Origin: Sinotaia quadrata
Lineage: Eukaryota > Mollusca > Gastropoda > Architaenioglossa > Viviparidae
Direction of reading: 5' to 3'
Assembly (NCBI GenBank): GCA_028829895.1
Contig: CM054181.1
Coordinates: forward strand, 108,082,860 to 108,146,859
DNA: 64,000 bases
The translations under genes and the position numbers were made by a program. Positions within the stretch are counted from its first letter, which is position 1, and each line of letters begins with the position of its first letter. Shown here in pieces: positions 1 to 14,135 of this stretch. Below the pieces are notes generated by a model. That model did not search any database and was not told the origin of the DNA. It saw nothing but the letters and a program-made list of their open reading frames with translations.

Positions 1-555
1 CAACAAAAAGCATATATTTACCATATTTCCAAGTCACGAACGCATTGCATTAATGGCAAGTTCATATTATTATCGTTGGGTATTTCAGTCTTTGGACAAA
101 AACTTAGACTTATTACTAGTCTTCACCTTTCGCTGAAGTAGATATTAGTAAATAGGGTCCATTAGAAATGGTTTCAATTGTCCTTGTTCTCCAGGCTAGG
201 GCTCATTTTTTTTTCGTAAGTGCCGGGCAGTTAGTGTGATTGGCTGTAACCTTTTGCAATGCGATTCCATAAATGTCTCACACCATTATTTATTGACAGC
301 CTCGGGTCCGTCCAAGAGCATCATTTGCAGGAGTGAGTGTCGTTCTTCCTTTGGTTTCTTTTTTATGGGCGGTAGCGGCCAAAGTTTATTTTGGTGACGT
401 GGTCTAGAGGAACGAATTTCATTTCAACTGTTATTTGCACGCACGAGCGTCAACACAACAGTTCCAAATTGTCAAGCCTAGGACTCCTTTTACCGTTACA
501 GCAGCCGACCGTGGCTATGAAGTTAGAGTGAGCCCACTATGTTTCTCTTTTATGT
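1..555. other. Unassigned intergenic sequence
   Basis: Mixed-composition DNA with no open frame, splice-bounded exon or tandem unit that I can support. The last bases run into the following minisatellite. Confidence 0.5.
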
Positions 556-870
556 TAGAATTAGGACGATTATGACTCATTTTACATTAGGCCGATTATG
601 ACTCATTTTACATTAGGCCGACATTGACTCTCACGTTACATTAAACTGACTATGACTCTCACGTTACTTTAAACTGACTATGACTCTCACGTTACTTTAA
701 ACTGACTATGACTCTCACTCACGTAACATTAGGTCTACATTAACATCCCATTACGTGTACAATTGTTGCCATTTACGTTACATTAAGTCGACTATGACTA
801 TCGTTCATGCTAGGTTGACTGTGTCTCTCGTTCATATTACATTAGGATGACTATGTCTATGTTACATGAC
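556..870. repeat. Minisatellite, 26-28 base unit, decaying
   Basis: Head-to-tail units built on GACTATGACTCTCACGTTAC, with an older variant GATTATGACTCATTTTACAT at the left. The central three units are almost identical and the right end degrades gradually. No coding potential. Confidence 0.85.
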
Positions 871-1020
871 ACTTGGGTGATTTTGTAATCATGCTATAAA
901 TTGTACTATTTGAATCATGGCGTCTTAACCCTCCCACAAATGCTGTGCACATATCGACGATGATTAACATTATTTTCTTTTATGGCGACGGTCTGAACTA
1001 ATTATAAACACTTTTCTCAC

Positions 1021-1272
1021 AGCTAGACTTTATGTATAGTTCATTCTAGTTGTTCTGTTCGCGGCTAGACTTTATGTATAAGTTCATTCTAGCTGTTCAG
1101 CTCGCGGCTAGACTTTGTATATAATTCATACTGGCTATTCTGCTAGAAGCTAGAGTTTGTGCATAGTTCATACTGGCTATTCTGCTAGTTGCTAGACTTT
1201 GTGTATAGTTCATACTGGCTATTCTGTTAGCGGCTAGACTTTGTGTATAGTTCATGCTGGCTGTTCCGATTG
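1021..1272. repeat. Minisatellite, 42-base unit x6
   Basis: Six units carrying GCTAGACTTTGTGTATAGTT followed by CATACTGGCTATTCTG. Because 42 is a multiple of three, the minus strand stays open and translates as a repeated 14-residue peptide. I read that as a by-product of the period, not as a gene. Confidence 0.9.
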
Positions 1273-2180
1273 CGCAGATAATCAAGTCAGAACATGTAGC
1301 ACTTAATCCTTACCGAATGTTGTAGTGAAATCTAGTCAGCGTGCCGTATCGACTTTCAACCCTAACTTTCATCTAAATAAGTAGTTTGAGCTTGTAGAGC
1401 CACTTCACACATTAATAAGGTTCGAACACTTCACTGGAAATAGTTTCACTGGGAGTCAGAAGTGGAAGCCAGAAATGGAGCAGAACTGAGACCCCATAGA
1501 AAGACACCAAGACTCAAAACTCAGGGTCATAGACAGACTCCTCCCTCTTCCCCACCTCCTGACATACAAGGATTCCGATTAGCCTTGTGAGTGTCATTCG
1601 TCACTTCAGTAAACTGCTTACCAGTCTGTGAAATTAATGTTTTGCTACTTGGAAAACAAGTGATGTTTAACATCCGTCACTTGTTCTCTATTTACTATAA
1701 GTGTTGTGCGAAATACAATATATTTTTTTTTATAAAAGCATTTTCTCGCACACACTTTTTACTATGTTTACCCGTTTTCATTAATCCACAGTTGTCTTCT
1801 CTTGTCGTTTGTAAATCACTTTAGACAGATAGGAGGGACTCGATGTCAGTGTCGGCCACTTTTGATATGTGGAAAGAACTTAAATGTACCCAGATGTCCA
1901 ACTTAACAGAATAACTTGTACTTTTCCAAACTTTTTCCAAGTTTGCATTCTGAAATGTTACTGTCGCTGGCCGCGGAATCAAACTGACCAATCCTAGGTC
2001 ACAATTGACACTTATGCTGTAGTTTGACAGTGAAGGATAGATGCTATGTGGCAACTGATGAGCTTCACCTGCATTGCATTTGCTTCTTGTGATCTGTATT
2101 ATACTGACCCTTTAACTAGATGAAATCCATTTAGCAACTTTTAGCAGTTAATGTTCGTATGGACTTTATTTCACTGACTT
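1273..2180. other. Unassigned intergenic sequence
   Basis: About 900 bases of non-repetitive DNA. Short open frames on both strands show no recognisable domain and no convincing splice-site context. Confidence 0.45.
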
Positions 2181-2338
2181 ACAGGTGCAGCCCCTTTTAT
2201 ACTTTGACAGGTGTATCCCCTTTAATACGTTGACTGGTGCATATCCCCTTTAATACTTTGACAGGTGAAGTCCATTTAATACTTTGGCATGTACATCTCC
2301 TTTAATACTTTGGGGCATTCCCCTTTAATACTTTGACA
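2181..2338. repeat. Minisatellite, 26-28 base unit
   Basis: About six units of CCCCTTTAATACTTTGACAG with a variable GTGCAT or GTACATC linker. One unit is shortened near 2310. Confidence 0.85.
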
Positions 2339-3437
2339 CAAAGACTAATCTATCTAATTAACTTCTTTGTAATTTTTAAGCTAACGTTTCCCAATACTAT
2401 TGCAGTGTAACATCAGAACTGACACGTGCCGGGTTATATTTGATGACCCTGTGAGTGTCGCAGTATCAGACTCAAAATTATTAATATTTAAATTAATTAT
2501 ATTAGCTCTAATACTGACAACAGCCCAGGCAGCTCTCCTTCAATCACTATGTCAGATCTGTTCTTTGGGACCATTATTCGTCTAACATATTGAGAGACAA
2601 ATTAGCTAATGTGCCTTTAGTTGACAACGTTATCTTTCCCTTTGATTAATTATGACTTATATAACATTCACATATTTCTGCCTCAGAACCCCCAGCCAAC
2701 TCGTCTCGGTCATACTAAAAAATTTAACCATAATGTGGTTTTAAGTTGACAAGAATAGAAGATTTCATAATAACAATAAAAAGGAAACAATAGCATTTTA
2801 TTTCCAAAAATACAGGTCAACTGAGACCGTGTATTTACTGTCCCAGCGTTAGCAATCATTCATCTGATTATTGCCTCTCTGGTAAATTATGTATTGTGCA
2901 GTTTAGATGATGTAACTTTGTTGTCATCAATTAGAGATGAACTCATCATGTCGTTGTTTACTAGCGCAGTGCCTCTCACCTTTGCTGATGACATCGTTTT
3001 GATGACTGTCAGCTCGCAACAGGAATAAAATGTGTGTTTCAGAGTGAACATGAAGATCAATTCTGCAGCAAATTATGATGATAAGAAGAAAAAGGTCAGA
3101 TGCAATAGTCAATCAGGTTTCAGCCCCAACTTTACTATTCCTCTCCTTCACACTGCAAACTTCACCACCCCCCACTCCCCAAATGTTCTGCACCCTTAAG
3201 TAAACAACCTCAGTATAGGTGCTTGCGAATGTCGCCACTTTCCATTTGTTATAAATAATACATTATTTGCATATTAACTGAGTAGGTAAAACTTTACTGA
3301 GGAGCACGTTTATGATTATGTATGGAAGTAGTGTATATGGATGGAAGTAGTGTATATGGAAGTAAGGCGTGAATGGAAACACTGCAGTAAGGAGGGATAG
3401 ACAGATTATTAAGAGGACCACAGAGAGAGAAATACTC
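2339..3437. other. Unassigned intergenic sequence
   Basis: Non-repetitive AT-rich DNA except for a short duplication, ATGGAAGTAGTGTATATGG, at about 3325-3362. No gene seen. Confidence 0.45.
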
Positions 3438-3585
<148 letters not shown>

Positions 3586-4298
3586 GACTAGATGAAAGTT
3601 CGAACGTATAAGACACTATTAAATAGATTAGATCAGATCATATTCAGACATTAATCAGATTACATGATAATAAACAAAATAAGACATTATAAAGATAGAT
3701 TTAGAATGACACAATTAAGATATATTAGATCAGACAAACTACAGTATGTATGATTTCTTAGAATCTCATAATGAATTTATCGATTCCTTGACCAGTTGAA
3801 AATGTCACGTTTCCGGCGTTAATTTGTGTCTTATGTGAATCTTGATATCCACTTAACAAAAGACAATGCTTTTTCATTTCCTTTACGAGACATAATTATC
3901 GAAACCGATTCTAGCAAACAAGACAGGGAGCCTTAGTCTGCATGAACTCAGTTTTCTGAATAAACTGTCTCTTCTCAAATCAGCCTAAGGAACCCTCAAG
4001 TTCTTAAGCATAATACGATTCACAATCAACCTGCCTGGCGTTTGTTAGAGACAATGCAACTTTTGTTGTAAATAAAAACATTTTCTACTGCCATTTCGAA
4101 TGAAAAGATCTAAGGTGGGTCAGATCATGAAAATTCAACAAAAAGTAGACAGATTGGTTGATTTATTGATCTGTATGTTAAACACATGCTCTTTTCTCTT
4201 CTTTTGCATGTATATAAATAGCATATAAATTCGAGTGTAGTTAAGTTATAAAATGTTTTAATAATTCAGTGATGCGTGCAGTTGTCTCTTAGACAGCA
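3586..4298. other. Unassigned AT-rich sequence
   Basis: Begins with a zone rich in GAT/AGAT trinucleotides that may be a decayed flank of the GATA array. The rest is unique and non-coding as far as I can read. Confidence 0.4.
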
Positions 4299-4600
4299 GT
4301 CTACTTTCTGTTCCCATTTATTACTATAATAGCAACACAACGTCTACTTTCTGTTCCCATTTATTACTGTAATAGCAACACAACGTCTACTTTCTGTTCC
4401 CATTTATTACTGTAATAGCAACACGATGTCTATTCTGTTCCCATTTATTACTGTAATAGTAACACAATGTCTACTTTCTGTTCCCATTTATTACTGTACT
4501 AGCAACACAATGTCTACTTTCTGTTCCCATTTATTACTGTAATAGTAACACAATGTCTACTTTCTGTGCCCATTTATTACTGTACTAGCAACACAATGTT
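4299..4600. repeat. Minisatellite, 43-base unit x7
   Basis: Seven units containing GTCTACTTTCTGTTCCCATT and TATTACTGTAATAGCAACAC. Substitutions are few, so the expansion is fairly recent. Confidence 0.92.
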
Positions 4601-4997
4601 GAACTAATTTATAAATGAAACAAACTAATATGCACCTCAATTAATCATTTATTTTTCTTTAAAATGTAAATAAATTATTTTTTAAATAAATATTTTAAAT
4701 AAATTATTTTAAAATGCAGACCTTTAGTTACAGTCATATAAAAGAACAGTAAAACAATGATGAATGGCTTATAATATAAATTTGACTGTACTGTAACATA
4801 CACAATAAAATCTTCGTGGAGCTTTTTTGAACAAGTATTCAGCTAACGTTTTTCTTTAAAAAAAAAAAAATCGTCACGAAATGAGAAATAAAGTATTATC
4901 CAGTAGCCGCCTTCAAATAACTTTAAAGATGCAGATTTTGACAGTGATCAAAATATCTACGTCATGGTCACAATGCAAGTCTATTTCTTTTAAAATA
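4601..4997. other. Unassigned AT-rich sequence
   Basis: Very AT-rich, with stretches of TTTAAATAAA type and a 13-base A-run near 4859. No gene seen. Confidence 0.4.
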
Positions 4998-5024
4998 ACT
5001 TCCGGTTTTGCAATCCGCCATCTT
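4998..5024. promoter_or_regulatory. ETS-like plus YY1-like motif pair
   Basis: ACTTCCGG (4998-5005) matches the reverse of the ETS-family core CCGGAAGT. CCGCCATCTT (5015-5024) matches the reverse of the YY1 core AAGATGGCGG. The two lie ten bases apart in a locally GC-richer patch (about 4970-5220). In animals both motifs concentrate near TATA-less transcription starts. A 111-residue plus-strand frame (4881-5216) overlaps the patch but has no domain I recognise. Which gene, if any, this would serve is unknown. Confidence 0.25.
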
Positions 5025-6530
5025 GTCCACAAACATCCTCGGAAGGGAGTCCTCCTTTCCTTTTTGCTGTTCACTGAAAAGGCAATGTGGTTTGGCCAGG
5101 AGAAATCTGATAATTCAATAGACTCGGTCAGGCCCAGGAAGACTAGCGTCTCTGCTAGTGTCTTTACCAGCCTGGCGAACTGTGTCCAATTTACGGCGGT
5201 TAATCCTATAAACTAACCTTTAACCCGATAAAACGTTTCATAGCGTCTGTTTAGCATGTAGAAATAGTTTGGTCTGGATAAAGGGTTTTGTGGCGAAAAA
5301 TGTGCAACCGTCTCGACATTAGCACTGATTTCCTGTCCACATTCATTCCCAGCATGGCGAAGATGATATAAGCAACAGATGATGTCCGTCTGCCGACACT
5401 GTCTGGGATTCCAGTTTTAAAAAAGAACTCAACTAACTATATACATCTTTCATTTTCTTTTCGAACAAATTATGTTTGGTATGTGTATTTGTAAGCGCGC
5501 GGGTTTTGATGCTTGTGTGCACGTTTGTGTATATGTGCGCTTGATATGTGCGTATGCATCCGTGTTTGTTTGTGCCATTTTTTTTAAAACTTCATTTTGT
5601 TAATTCAATTTTAAAGCAAACGTTCGTTAAATTGCAAGCGACCTTATATATAGCCACCAATGCCAAAGAGTTGAAAGTTCTCAGTAAAATCCTCTTTTTT
5701 GAACACGATTCTTCTTCAATAAAAGCATTTCTTTGCCAAAGAAGAAACTGTTCTGATCTGGAAAGCAGATTTGACAGTTTTGATTGGCTCAATTGTACTG
5801 GTAGATGGCGTTTTGATGTTTATACTGTGTAACCATTTTGGTAACTTCTCCGAGAGATATTTTCATTATTACATTGGATCTTCGTTTTGATACGACAGTC
5901 GGCAGTCATTTTGATGGCTGCTTTGTTCGGTTTATTGTTGACAATATTGTGCAGTCGATTGTTGACAATACTGTGTATTTTTTAGGACTGTTTTGATGAC
6001 TACACGGGGGATTACTCTTGTCGAGTGTACTGCGTAGTCGTTTTCATGGTTACCTTGTGTACTATTTGATGAGTGTTTTATGTTATCATTTTGATGAGTG
6101 CATTTATACTCGTTTCGTTCCTTCTGTCTGAAAGAAAAGAAAAAATAGAAATTAAATCAAAACTATACGATGGCGTGCTAAACTAAGCTCCGGGAACGGA
6201 AAACACGCGAAAACATTTCCCAGCGTGTGGGGTTATCTGCTGTCATCATTGTCCAGAGCAAAGGAGATCGATGCCTTCGAACGAATTCTGTTAGTTATAA
6301 CCCGAGTTTCATCGGAGTGGATGAGTATGTATTGTTTTCTTCTGTTATCCACGGAAAGCATTTCTCCTCAGTATGTGCAACAGAGTGAACTTGGGGTAAA
6401 CATAAGGTTTTAGTAAATTATATTATTTTGACAGGAGTTACTACAGAGTAAATTTTAAGTCTTGGTGAAGTATTTATTTATTTATTGTTTTCTTATTCTT
6501 TTTATAAATATTTATATAGATAGACAGATA
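5025..6530. other. Unassigned intergenic sequence
   Basis: Mostly unique. A weakly repeated zone at about 5900-6110 carries several TTGTTGACAATA- and TTTTGATGA-containing segments. No gene seen. Confidence 0.4.
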
Positions 6531-6746
<216 letters not shown>

Positions 6747-7959
6747 GCAGTTAACTGCTGTTAAGATTAAAAATATAGTCCACTATTTGTGTGCGAATCA
6801 ATTGCTTCTTGAATACTAAAGACAGCTGCGTTTTCAGCTTGCTCATCCTCCAAAAACGAGAGAACATATTAATCTACTTTTAACCAATGCCTTCAGGAAT
6901 TCAACCCCTCCTCAGTTGCCAAGTCTGCAGAGAAACTTTGGAGACTACTTCTTGACCTTCTGACGTGACCAACTCAGCCTGTGCCCTGCCAGGCTCTCAA
7001 GGGTCAAATCCTCTGCATCGAACAAGATGTTTAAACAGACATACACCGTTTCCATAGCTCCTTGAATGAGAGATGCAAGGAGGATCAAAGAATTCATTTC
7101 CCTGTAGCCGCAACCACTCCTGGGACTTAGACCGTGGGTGAGATTGTGAGAAAAGAAATAAGTTCGAAACAGACGGTAGTTGGTGCAGTAAAAAAGTCTT
7201 ACCACAACGGCTCCACTAAGGAAGGCGACAACAGCCGGGAGAGAGTTTTGAAAGAATAAACGTGAGTGCGTGTCCCTCGACGATGTAAACGAGGGAATAA
7301 GAAAACGAAGACAAAACTGATCACGGATGAGTTTACCATAGCTCTTGAGACCTCCCACAGAAATCCGCATGAAATACAGCCAGGTTTGAAAAGCACAATT
7401 GGTTTCAGCGCGTAAAGTGCTTGCTATGTAACTGTGAGACGTGTGGAGAGAGAAAAATATCGTGCAGGGTGGTTGGTTTCGTGAGGATGTCGCGTATGTC
7501 GCGAGGTTTTTGTCACATTTACTACCTTAAACCGTACACACATACCGGTCTGATAACCCGAGGGAACTATTATGTGTGTATCTTCGCAGACTTAACGATC
7601 TCCTAACTTTTTTCGACTTCCTAAGGCCACCATTCTCATTTTGTGTTTATAAAGAGAAAATACTCTATCTCACCCACCCCACCAAAACGTGATTGCTTAA
7701 GGCTGCTACCCATCCTCACTTCAACCCCTATTTGTGCATAATTGAATGTTATTATGTAAAATATACAGCTTCCCTTCGCAAGCACGAGAGGATGCATTTC
7801 TTGTTTGCTTGCTTATTATGTTTTTTTTTCTGATGCTCGTCTATTATTTTTTTAATTTTTATTTCTATTTTATAGCAATTTGCTTTAAACACTAAGTACC
7901 ATAACATGCAAAACTGACAGTGTGATAATAATATTAATGATAATAATTATAATAATAAC
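6747..7959. other. Unassigned, higher-complexity intergenic sequence
   Basis: Positions 6840-7600 are less AT-rich than their surroundings. They hold a 141-residue minus-strand frame (6945-7370) with no domain, signal or splice context I can recognise. The right end is T-rich. Treated as non-coding. Confidence 0.35.
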
Positions 7960-8660
7960 ATCACATACTCCTTGGATCTCTGAGAATCTTTGTAGATTTC
8001 GAGTTATTGATTCATAACCGACATACAGCAGAAGTCGGGAAGAATGGCTGAAAATAATAATAGAACATATACTTTCTGGATGTCGGTTTCTGTCTGAAAC
8101 AGAATACAGCAAAGGATACAATGAAATGGCATAAATCATACGTACAAACTTATTTGAGAAAACAACTAGAGTAAAAATTCCAGAAAGAGCATAGATGTAC
8201 CAACCAGAAGCAGTCACCAAGTGGGATTTCGAGATAAGAACAGATCTAGTGATACCTGCGCGGAAACCAGAAATTGTATTTCTCAATACGTCTAACAGAA
8301 CAGCAGCAATCATCACGATATCACTACTCCAAGTGATAGAAACATAAAACAAAACAAATTGAAAACATTGAAAAATACCAAAACCTAAGATTATAAATAT
8401 AGAGACTTTGGAATGTAAAAGCAGAAGTAATACATTTAGTGACAGGAGCCTTAGGGAACATAACATCTGAAGCAGAAGGCTAGAAACCAAAGACTAGCCA
8501 CACTACTGAATGCAGCTCTCCTCGGAAGTGCCCACATCTTAAGTAGACCCGTAAATCTCCCAGAATCTTGGTAAAACTCCTAGACCTTGGTTTACAACCG
8601 ATAGTCAGCAGAAGTAGTGAAAAATGCTGAATAATAATAAAGGGTCTTTATTTGTGAGAC
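7960..8660 (+). mobile_element. Decayed non-LTR retrotransposon fragment (RT C-terminal end)
   Basis: Plus-strand translation, with stops and frameshifts, shows the conserved tail found after the reverse transcriptase in many invertebrate non-LTR elements. It starts in one frame at 8111 (KGYNEMA, stop, IIRTNLFEKTTRVKIPERA, stop, MYQPEAVTKWDFEIRTDLVI, ARKPEIVF). It then shifts through PSDRNIK and EKYQNLRL to LWNVKAEVIHLVTGALGNI (about 8406-8462), and shifts again to RLATLLNAALLGSAHIL (8491-8541). The 3' tail at about 8560-8640, ending in AATAATAATAA, has a second diverged copy at 7975-8060. Two insertions or a dimer may therefore be present. The fragment has no intact catalytic region and cannot be functional. 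The clade is uncertain. The overlapping 201-residue minus-strand frame is only its antisense. Confidence 0.75.
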
Positions 8661-9829
8661 GCCCATGCCACTTAGCTAATGATTATTATTATTATTATCA
8701 CCCAAATCTAATTCCAAGTGATGAGAATCTTAATTTATTTTATTAATAATCCTCCAGCAGACACCACACGTCTCTCTCACTCGGCAGATATATCCAGCAC
8801 TGTAAATGCTTTATCTCATTCACAACATTAAAGATAAACATTTACCATCACACAATATTTCTGTAGGTGGAAAACCTCTTACTAAAGGAGAAGACAAATC
8901 TATCTTTAATCTATATTTAGCGAGCCCCCATCCACACACTTTTTTCTCCAACATAAGGTTATTAATATGTGTAAGAAGGTCAATAAATGTAACAATAAAT
9001 TTATTAAATCAACATCAGATACAATAAAAAAGATTACTTGATATCAATATTTCCATGAAACCATTTATTATACTGCACAATGTTATATCCAGAAAAGGAA
9101 AATCAACAATTCAATAAAAATCACAGGGTAGTTCTTATCAGAGAATAGAAATGGAGTTATCAGAGATAAGTGATATTACTTTTTATGTAATCTGATTTAG
9201 GCACTGTCTCAATATTCTTTCATACAGTTTATTTTTTACACACACGTTTATTGTCTACCATTATTCTGTCAGTTCCACATGTTTCTCTTGCATGTTTGTA
9301 GGATACTGATTTACTGTTATTCTCTCAAGGTTAATATGGGCACTTTTGCCATATTTAATGCCCTCAAGCAGAACCACAATTTGTGGCAATTTCCAGTAAA
9401 TTCCTTATACAAGAATTTTCTCAATGTAGTCAGTATACATTGCCATCATTCATCAATGGAGTATAGTGTATTCTTTACAATGTTCCCCGCCTCCACCATG
9501 GTCAGTCAAAGTGGTTTACAATAGGTAAACCAGGAGGTTCAAATCGTACACAGAAAGAAAGCCTGCTTTACCCTGAAAAATATAATCAGGGAGCAAACAC
9601 TAATATTCCAGTTTATTGCTTTTATAACTTCATTCTTTCTTACATTATAGTCTCAACTTACAATTTTCTGGAACAGTATTTATTAGCCAAATACATGCAC
9701 ACAGCATAATAAATACAGCATATCTATTTATGAACAGGTTTACTAGGAACAATGTCAAGTGTTTAGCATACTATATATAAACATCTTAGTTCAAACATTT
9801 GTAGAAATAATAGTCTACTGACATAATAC
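8661..9829. other. Unassigned AT-rich sequence
   Basis: Starts with an ATT-rich stretch that may still belong to the retroelement tail. The rest is unique. No gene or tandem unit was identified. Confidence 0.4.
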
Positions 9830-9830
9830 A

Positions 9831-9872
<42 letters not shown>

Positions 9873-9885
9873 TCACTCACATACA

Positions 9886-9925
<40 letters not shown>
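9830..9925. repeat. (CT)n-(CA)n compound microsatellite
   Basis: A CT run passes directly into a CA run with a few TCA and ATA interruptions. Confidence 0.97.
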
Positions 9926-9928
<3 letters not shown>

Positions 9929-10330
9929 TTTAATGTTCTATTGCCACGTAAATATCCGTGTACTGGTTTCATGAGAAGAGATTCTATGATCTGTTTTTTC
10001 AGGCAGCGAGTGAGACAGCCGAACACAGTGATACTGAAATGTTGTATTCTATAAACATTAACATCGCGCAGCCAACGTCTGGTCGCTTAAGAGCAGGTGA
10101 TCCACTATGCCACCTCTTCCCCACCCTCCACACGGCTGTGACTAGATGATTTTAGTGATAGGACGACAGGTCGACTAGCTAAGTCAGTCTTGTCTGCCCC
10201 AAGTGAAATATGAGATATAGCTTCTAAGGTTCAGAAAGGGCTCAGGGGGCGATATCAGCCTCAGATGTGTGCGTTATTATTTTTAGTTTTCCTTTCCTTT
10301 TCTTGTCCGTGATAGTGATGTTGTTCATAC
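9926..10330. other. Unassigned sequence
   Basis: A less AT-rich patch at about 10000-10260 has no supported gene. Confidence 0.4.
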
Positions 10331-11600
<1,270 letters not shown>

Positions 11601-12028
11601 GTCGAACTCATTCGTCTTGCTGGGCCCATGGCCTGTTAAGAATTCATCGCCTTCAGCCTGTTCTGCACTCTTGCAGAATTAGCTCTTAAAGACAATGCCA
11701 CTTGACCATTAGTCGTATCCGCAAGTTCCAGACGACGGCGACGTTTTGACTTTTTAATTTTCTTAGTCTCACACTTCGTCTTACTAATCAGCATGAATTG
11801 CCTGAAAGAAAATGTTCGCGATTAGTGGGGTTGGGGAACGAAATTTTAAAACTTTTTTTTTTTCGAGCATTGGACAATTCAGCACATTCAAAGTGACTGA
11901 CGCTTATTGAACTTATTATATTGCTGAAGTGTGTGTTGTCGGGACAAAGAAAACTGAAGATTTACAATCGTTTTTAATGTACAGTTCTGACATATGCGGT
12001 GCTTGTATTTTATTTAATGTCACATAAT
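11601..12028. other. Unassigned sequence
   Basis: Non-repetitive. Nothing supportable was seen. Confidence 0.4.
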
Positions 12029-12051
12029 AGGTGTGTGTGTGTGTGTGTGTG

Positions 12052-12083
<32 letters not shown>

Positions 12084-12098
12084 CGTGTGTGTGTGTAA
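12029..12098. repeat. (GT)n microsatellite with GCGC core
   Basis: A GT run with one GA interruption and a central GCGCGCGCG stretch. Alternating purine-pyrimidine DNA of this kind can adopt Z-form. Whether it does so here is unknown. Confidence 0.97.
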
Positions 12099-12149
12099 GC
12101 GCGATTGTGATTGAGTGTGCATGTGGGCGGTGTTTGTGTTTGTGGACGT

Positions 12150-12295
12150 TATATTGTTAATTATGATACCGGCTGGTAAGCGTGCTGTGCGTGTGCAAGT
12201 TTTATAGTTTACTTTCCGGCTTGTAGGCGTGTTGTGCAATGCGCTAGTTTTATAGTTAACTTTGGTACTGGCTGGTAAGCGCGTTGTATGAATAC
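12150..12295. repeat. Three diverged copies of a roughly 55-base unit
   Basis: The units share TACTGGCTGGTAAGCGCGTT and AGTTTTATAGTTAACTTT. This is a short, moderately diverged array. Confidence 0.7.
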
Positions 12296-12389
12296 TGGTG
12301 GACTACGTAACAGTAACTGTCTTCCCTGCCAATCACATTTTAATTGATAAAATTAGGCTACACTTTCAGCTTAATTATCTGGAAACGTA

Positions 12390-12715
12390 GCTCACTGTTA
12401 AACTTACTGCTTACATGTATTTTTTGTAAATTAAGTCTACTTTTAATCCAATTTTTATACTTGTCTGTAAATCAAGCCCACTGTTAAACCCAATGCTCAC
12501 TCCTGTCTGTAAATTAAGCCCACTGTTAAACCCAATGCTCACTTTGGTCTATAAATTCAGCTTATATATTTAATTGTATGTAAATTACGTCTACTGTTTA
12601 ATTTATTGCTTACACTTAAATGTATGTTAACTGTTTTACTTATTACATTTACTTAATTGTCTCCCACTGTTAAAGCCCATTGTTTACATTTAATTGTCAG
12701 TAAATTAAGCCACCG
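12390..12715. repeat. Decayed minisatellite, about 55-60 base unit
   Basis: The motif TGTAAATTAAGCCCACTGTT followed by AAACCCAATGCTCAC is almost identical in two units (12460-12545) and degraded elsewhere. Confidence 0.75.
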
Positions 12716-12814
12716 GTAAGGTTCTTGTCTAGGCTTTTTTTTTTCGTTGAAGAGGCCTTGTTTTGTAAATATTATTGGGCTCACAAACATAAAATAAGCA
12801 TGCTATTTCAAACG

Positions 12815-13490
12815 TACTTTCAGCTCAATTAACTATGGTGTAAGTCTGCTATTCAAACTATACTTTTTAAGCTCAATTAACTATGTTGTAAGTCTGCTAT
12901 TCAAGCTATACTTTTTAAGCTCAATTAACTATGTTGTAAGTCTGCTATTCAAGCTATACTTTTTAAGCTCAATTAACTATGGTGTAAGTCTGCTATTCAA
13001 GCTATACTTTTTAAGCTCAATTAGCTATGGTGTAAGTCTGCTATTCAAACTATACTTTTTAAGCTCAATTAACTATGTTGTAAGTCTGCTATTCAAACTT
13101 TTTAAGCTCAATTAACTATGTTGTAAGTCTGCTATTCATACTTTTAAAGCTCAATTAACTATGTTGTAAGTCTGCTATTCATACTTTTTAAGCTCGATTA
13201 ACTATGTTGTAAGTCTGCTATTCATACTTTTTAAGCTCAATTAACTATGTTTAAGTCTGCTATTCATACTTTTTAAGCTCAATTAACTATGTTGTAAGTC
13301 TGCTATTCATACTTTTTAAGCTCAATTAACTATGTTGTAAGTCTGCTATTTAAACTATACTTTAAGCTTAATTAACTATATTGCAAATTTTCTTTTCAAA
13401 CTATACTTTAAGCTTGATTAACTATATTGTAAGTTTTCTGTTCAAACTATACTTTAACTATATTGTAAGTCTACTATTAAACTATAATTG
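12815..13490. repeat. Minisatellite, 43-48 base unit, about 14 copies
   Basis: Units of AAGCTCAATTAACTATGTTG plus TAAGTCTGCTATTCA and a TACTTTTT spacer. Two length classes alternate: with CTATACTTTTT at the left, shortened in the middle. The right end decays into TTAA-rich DNA. Confidence 0.93.
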
Positions 13491-14135
13491 TAACTCTAAT
13501 TAAATTAAATTAAATTAACTGTAATAAAAATCTTCTGTAAAAAGCATATTTTTAGCTCTAATGCCAGTAATATATCAACTGCTTAAACAATATTTAATGT
13601 TGTAATTAACTGTAATGTAACCCCTATTTTGCTAAATCTGTTTTAAATCGAATTGATTGTACGCAACCCATTAATAATATAAACATATTTTATTATAGAG
13701 CTGACTTCTACAAGAAACTAATTAACAATTTATTTTTATTATTTTATATTTTATTAAATGTTGTAAATTGTGAAAGGAAATTAACACATATTTATGCATG
13801 TAGACTTTTTAAAGTACAATAATAGACTGCTTTTAGACTGGCTCAACACTGATACAGATATACTTAAAAATTTAATTTGATAATCACTGACCGGCTAATT
13901 AGTCTCAAATGTATCGATTGTGAACAAATGGATTGTACAAGCACTTAATCCCTGTTGGGGATGTAAATACAAAGAGCAGCTTAAGAACAAAATATTTTTA
14001 AGCCTACTAATTATTGGACTAATAAAACGTAATAAGCATAATGCTCTTGAAACAATGTATTCAATAGTATTTACATACAAATAGTACAACGAATGTTAAT
14101 GACCTCACTCGCCCCCAGCCCCGTTATAATTTAGA
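13491..14135. other. Unassigned AT-rich sequence
   Basis: Strongly AT-rich with a short TTAAA run near 13495. No gene seen. Confidence 0.45.

Noticed and set aside
6945..7370. 141-residue minus-strand frame
   Set aside because: No domain, signal peptide, transmembrane pattern or splice context was recognised, and the length is within chance for a less AT-rich patch.
7885..8490. 201-residue minus-strand open frame
   Set aside because: It is the antisense of a decayed plus-strand retrotransposon coding region, is hydrophobic through composition, and ends in an isoleucine run from an AAT repeat.
9480..9560. tRNA-like box B (GGTTCAAATC)
   Set aside because: No cloverleaf, anticodon stem or good box A accompanies it, so neither a tRNA nor a SINE head can be supported.
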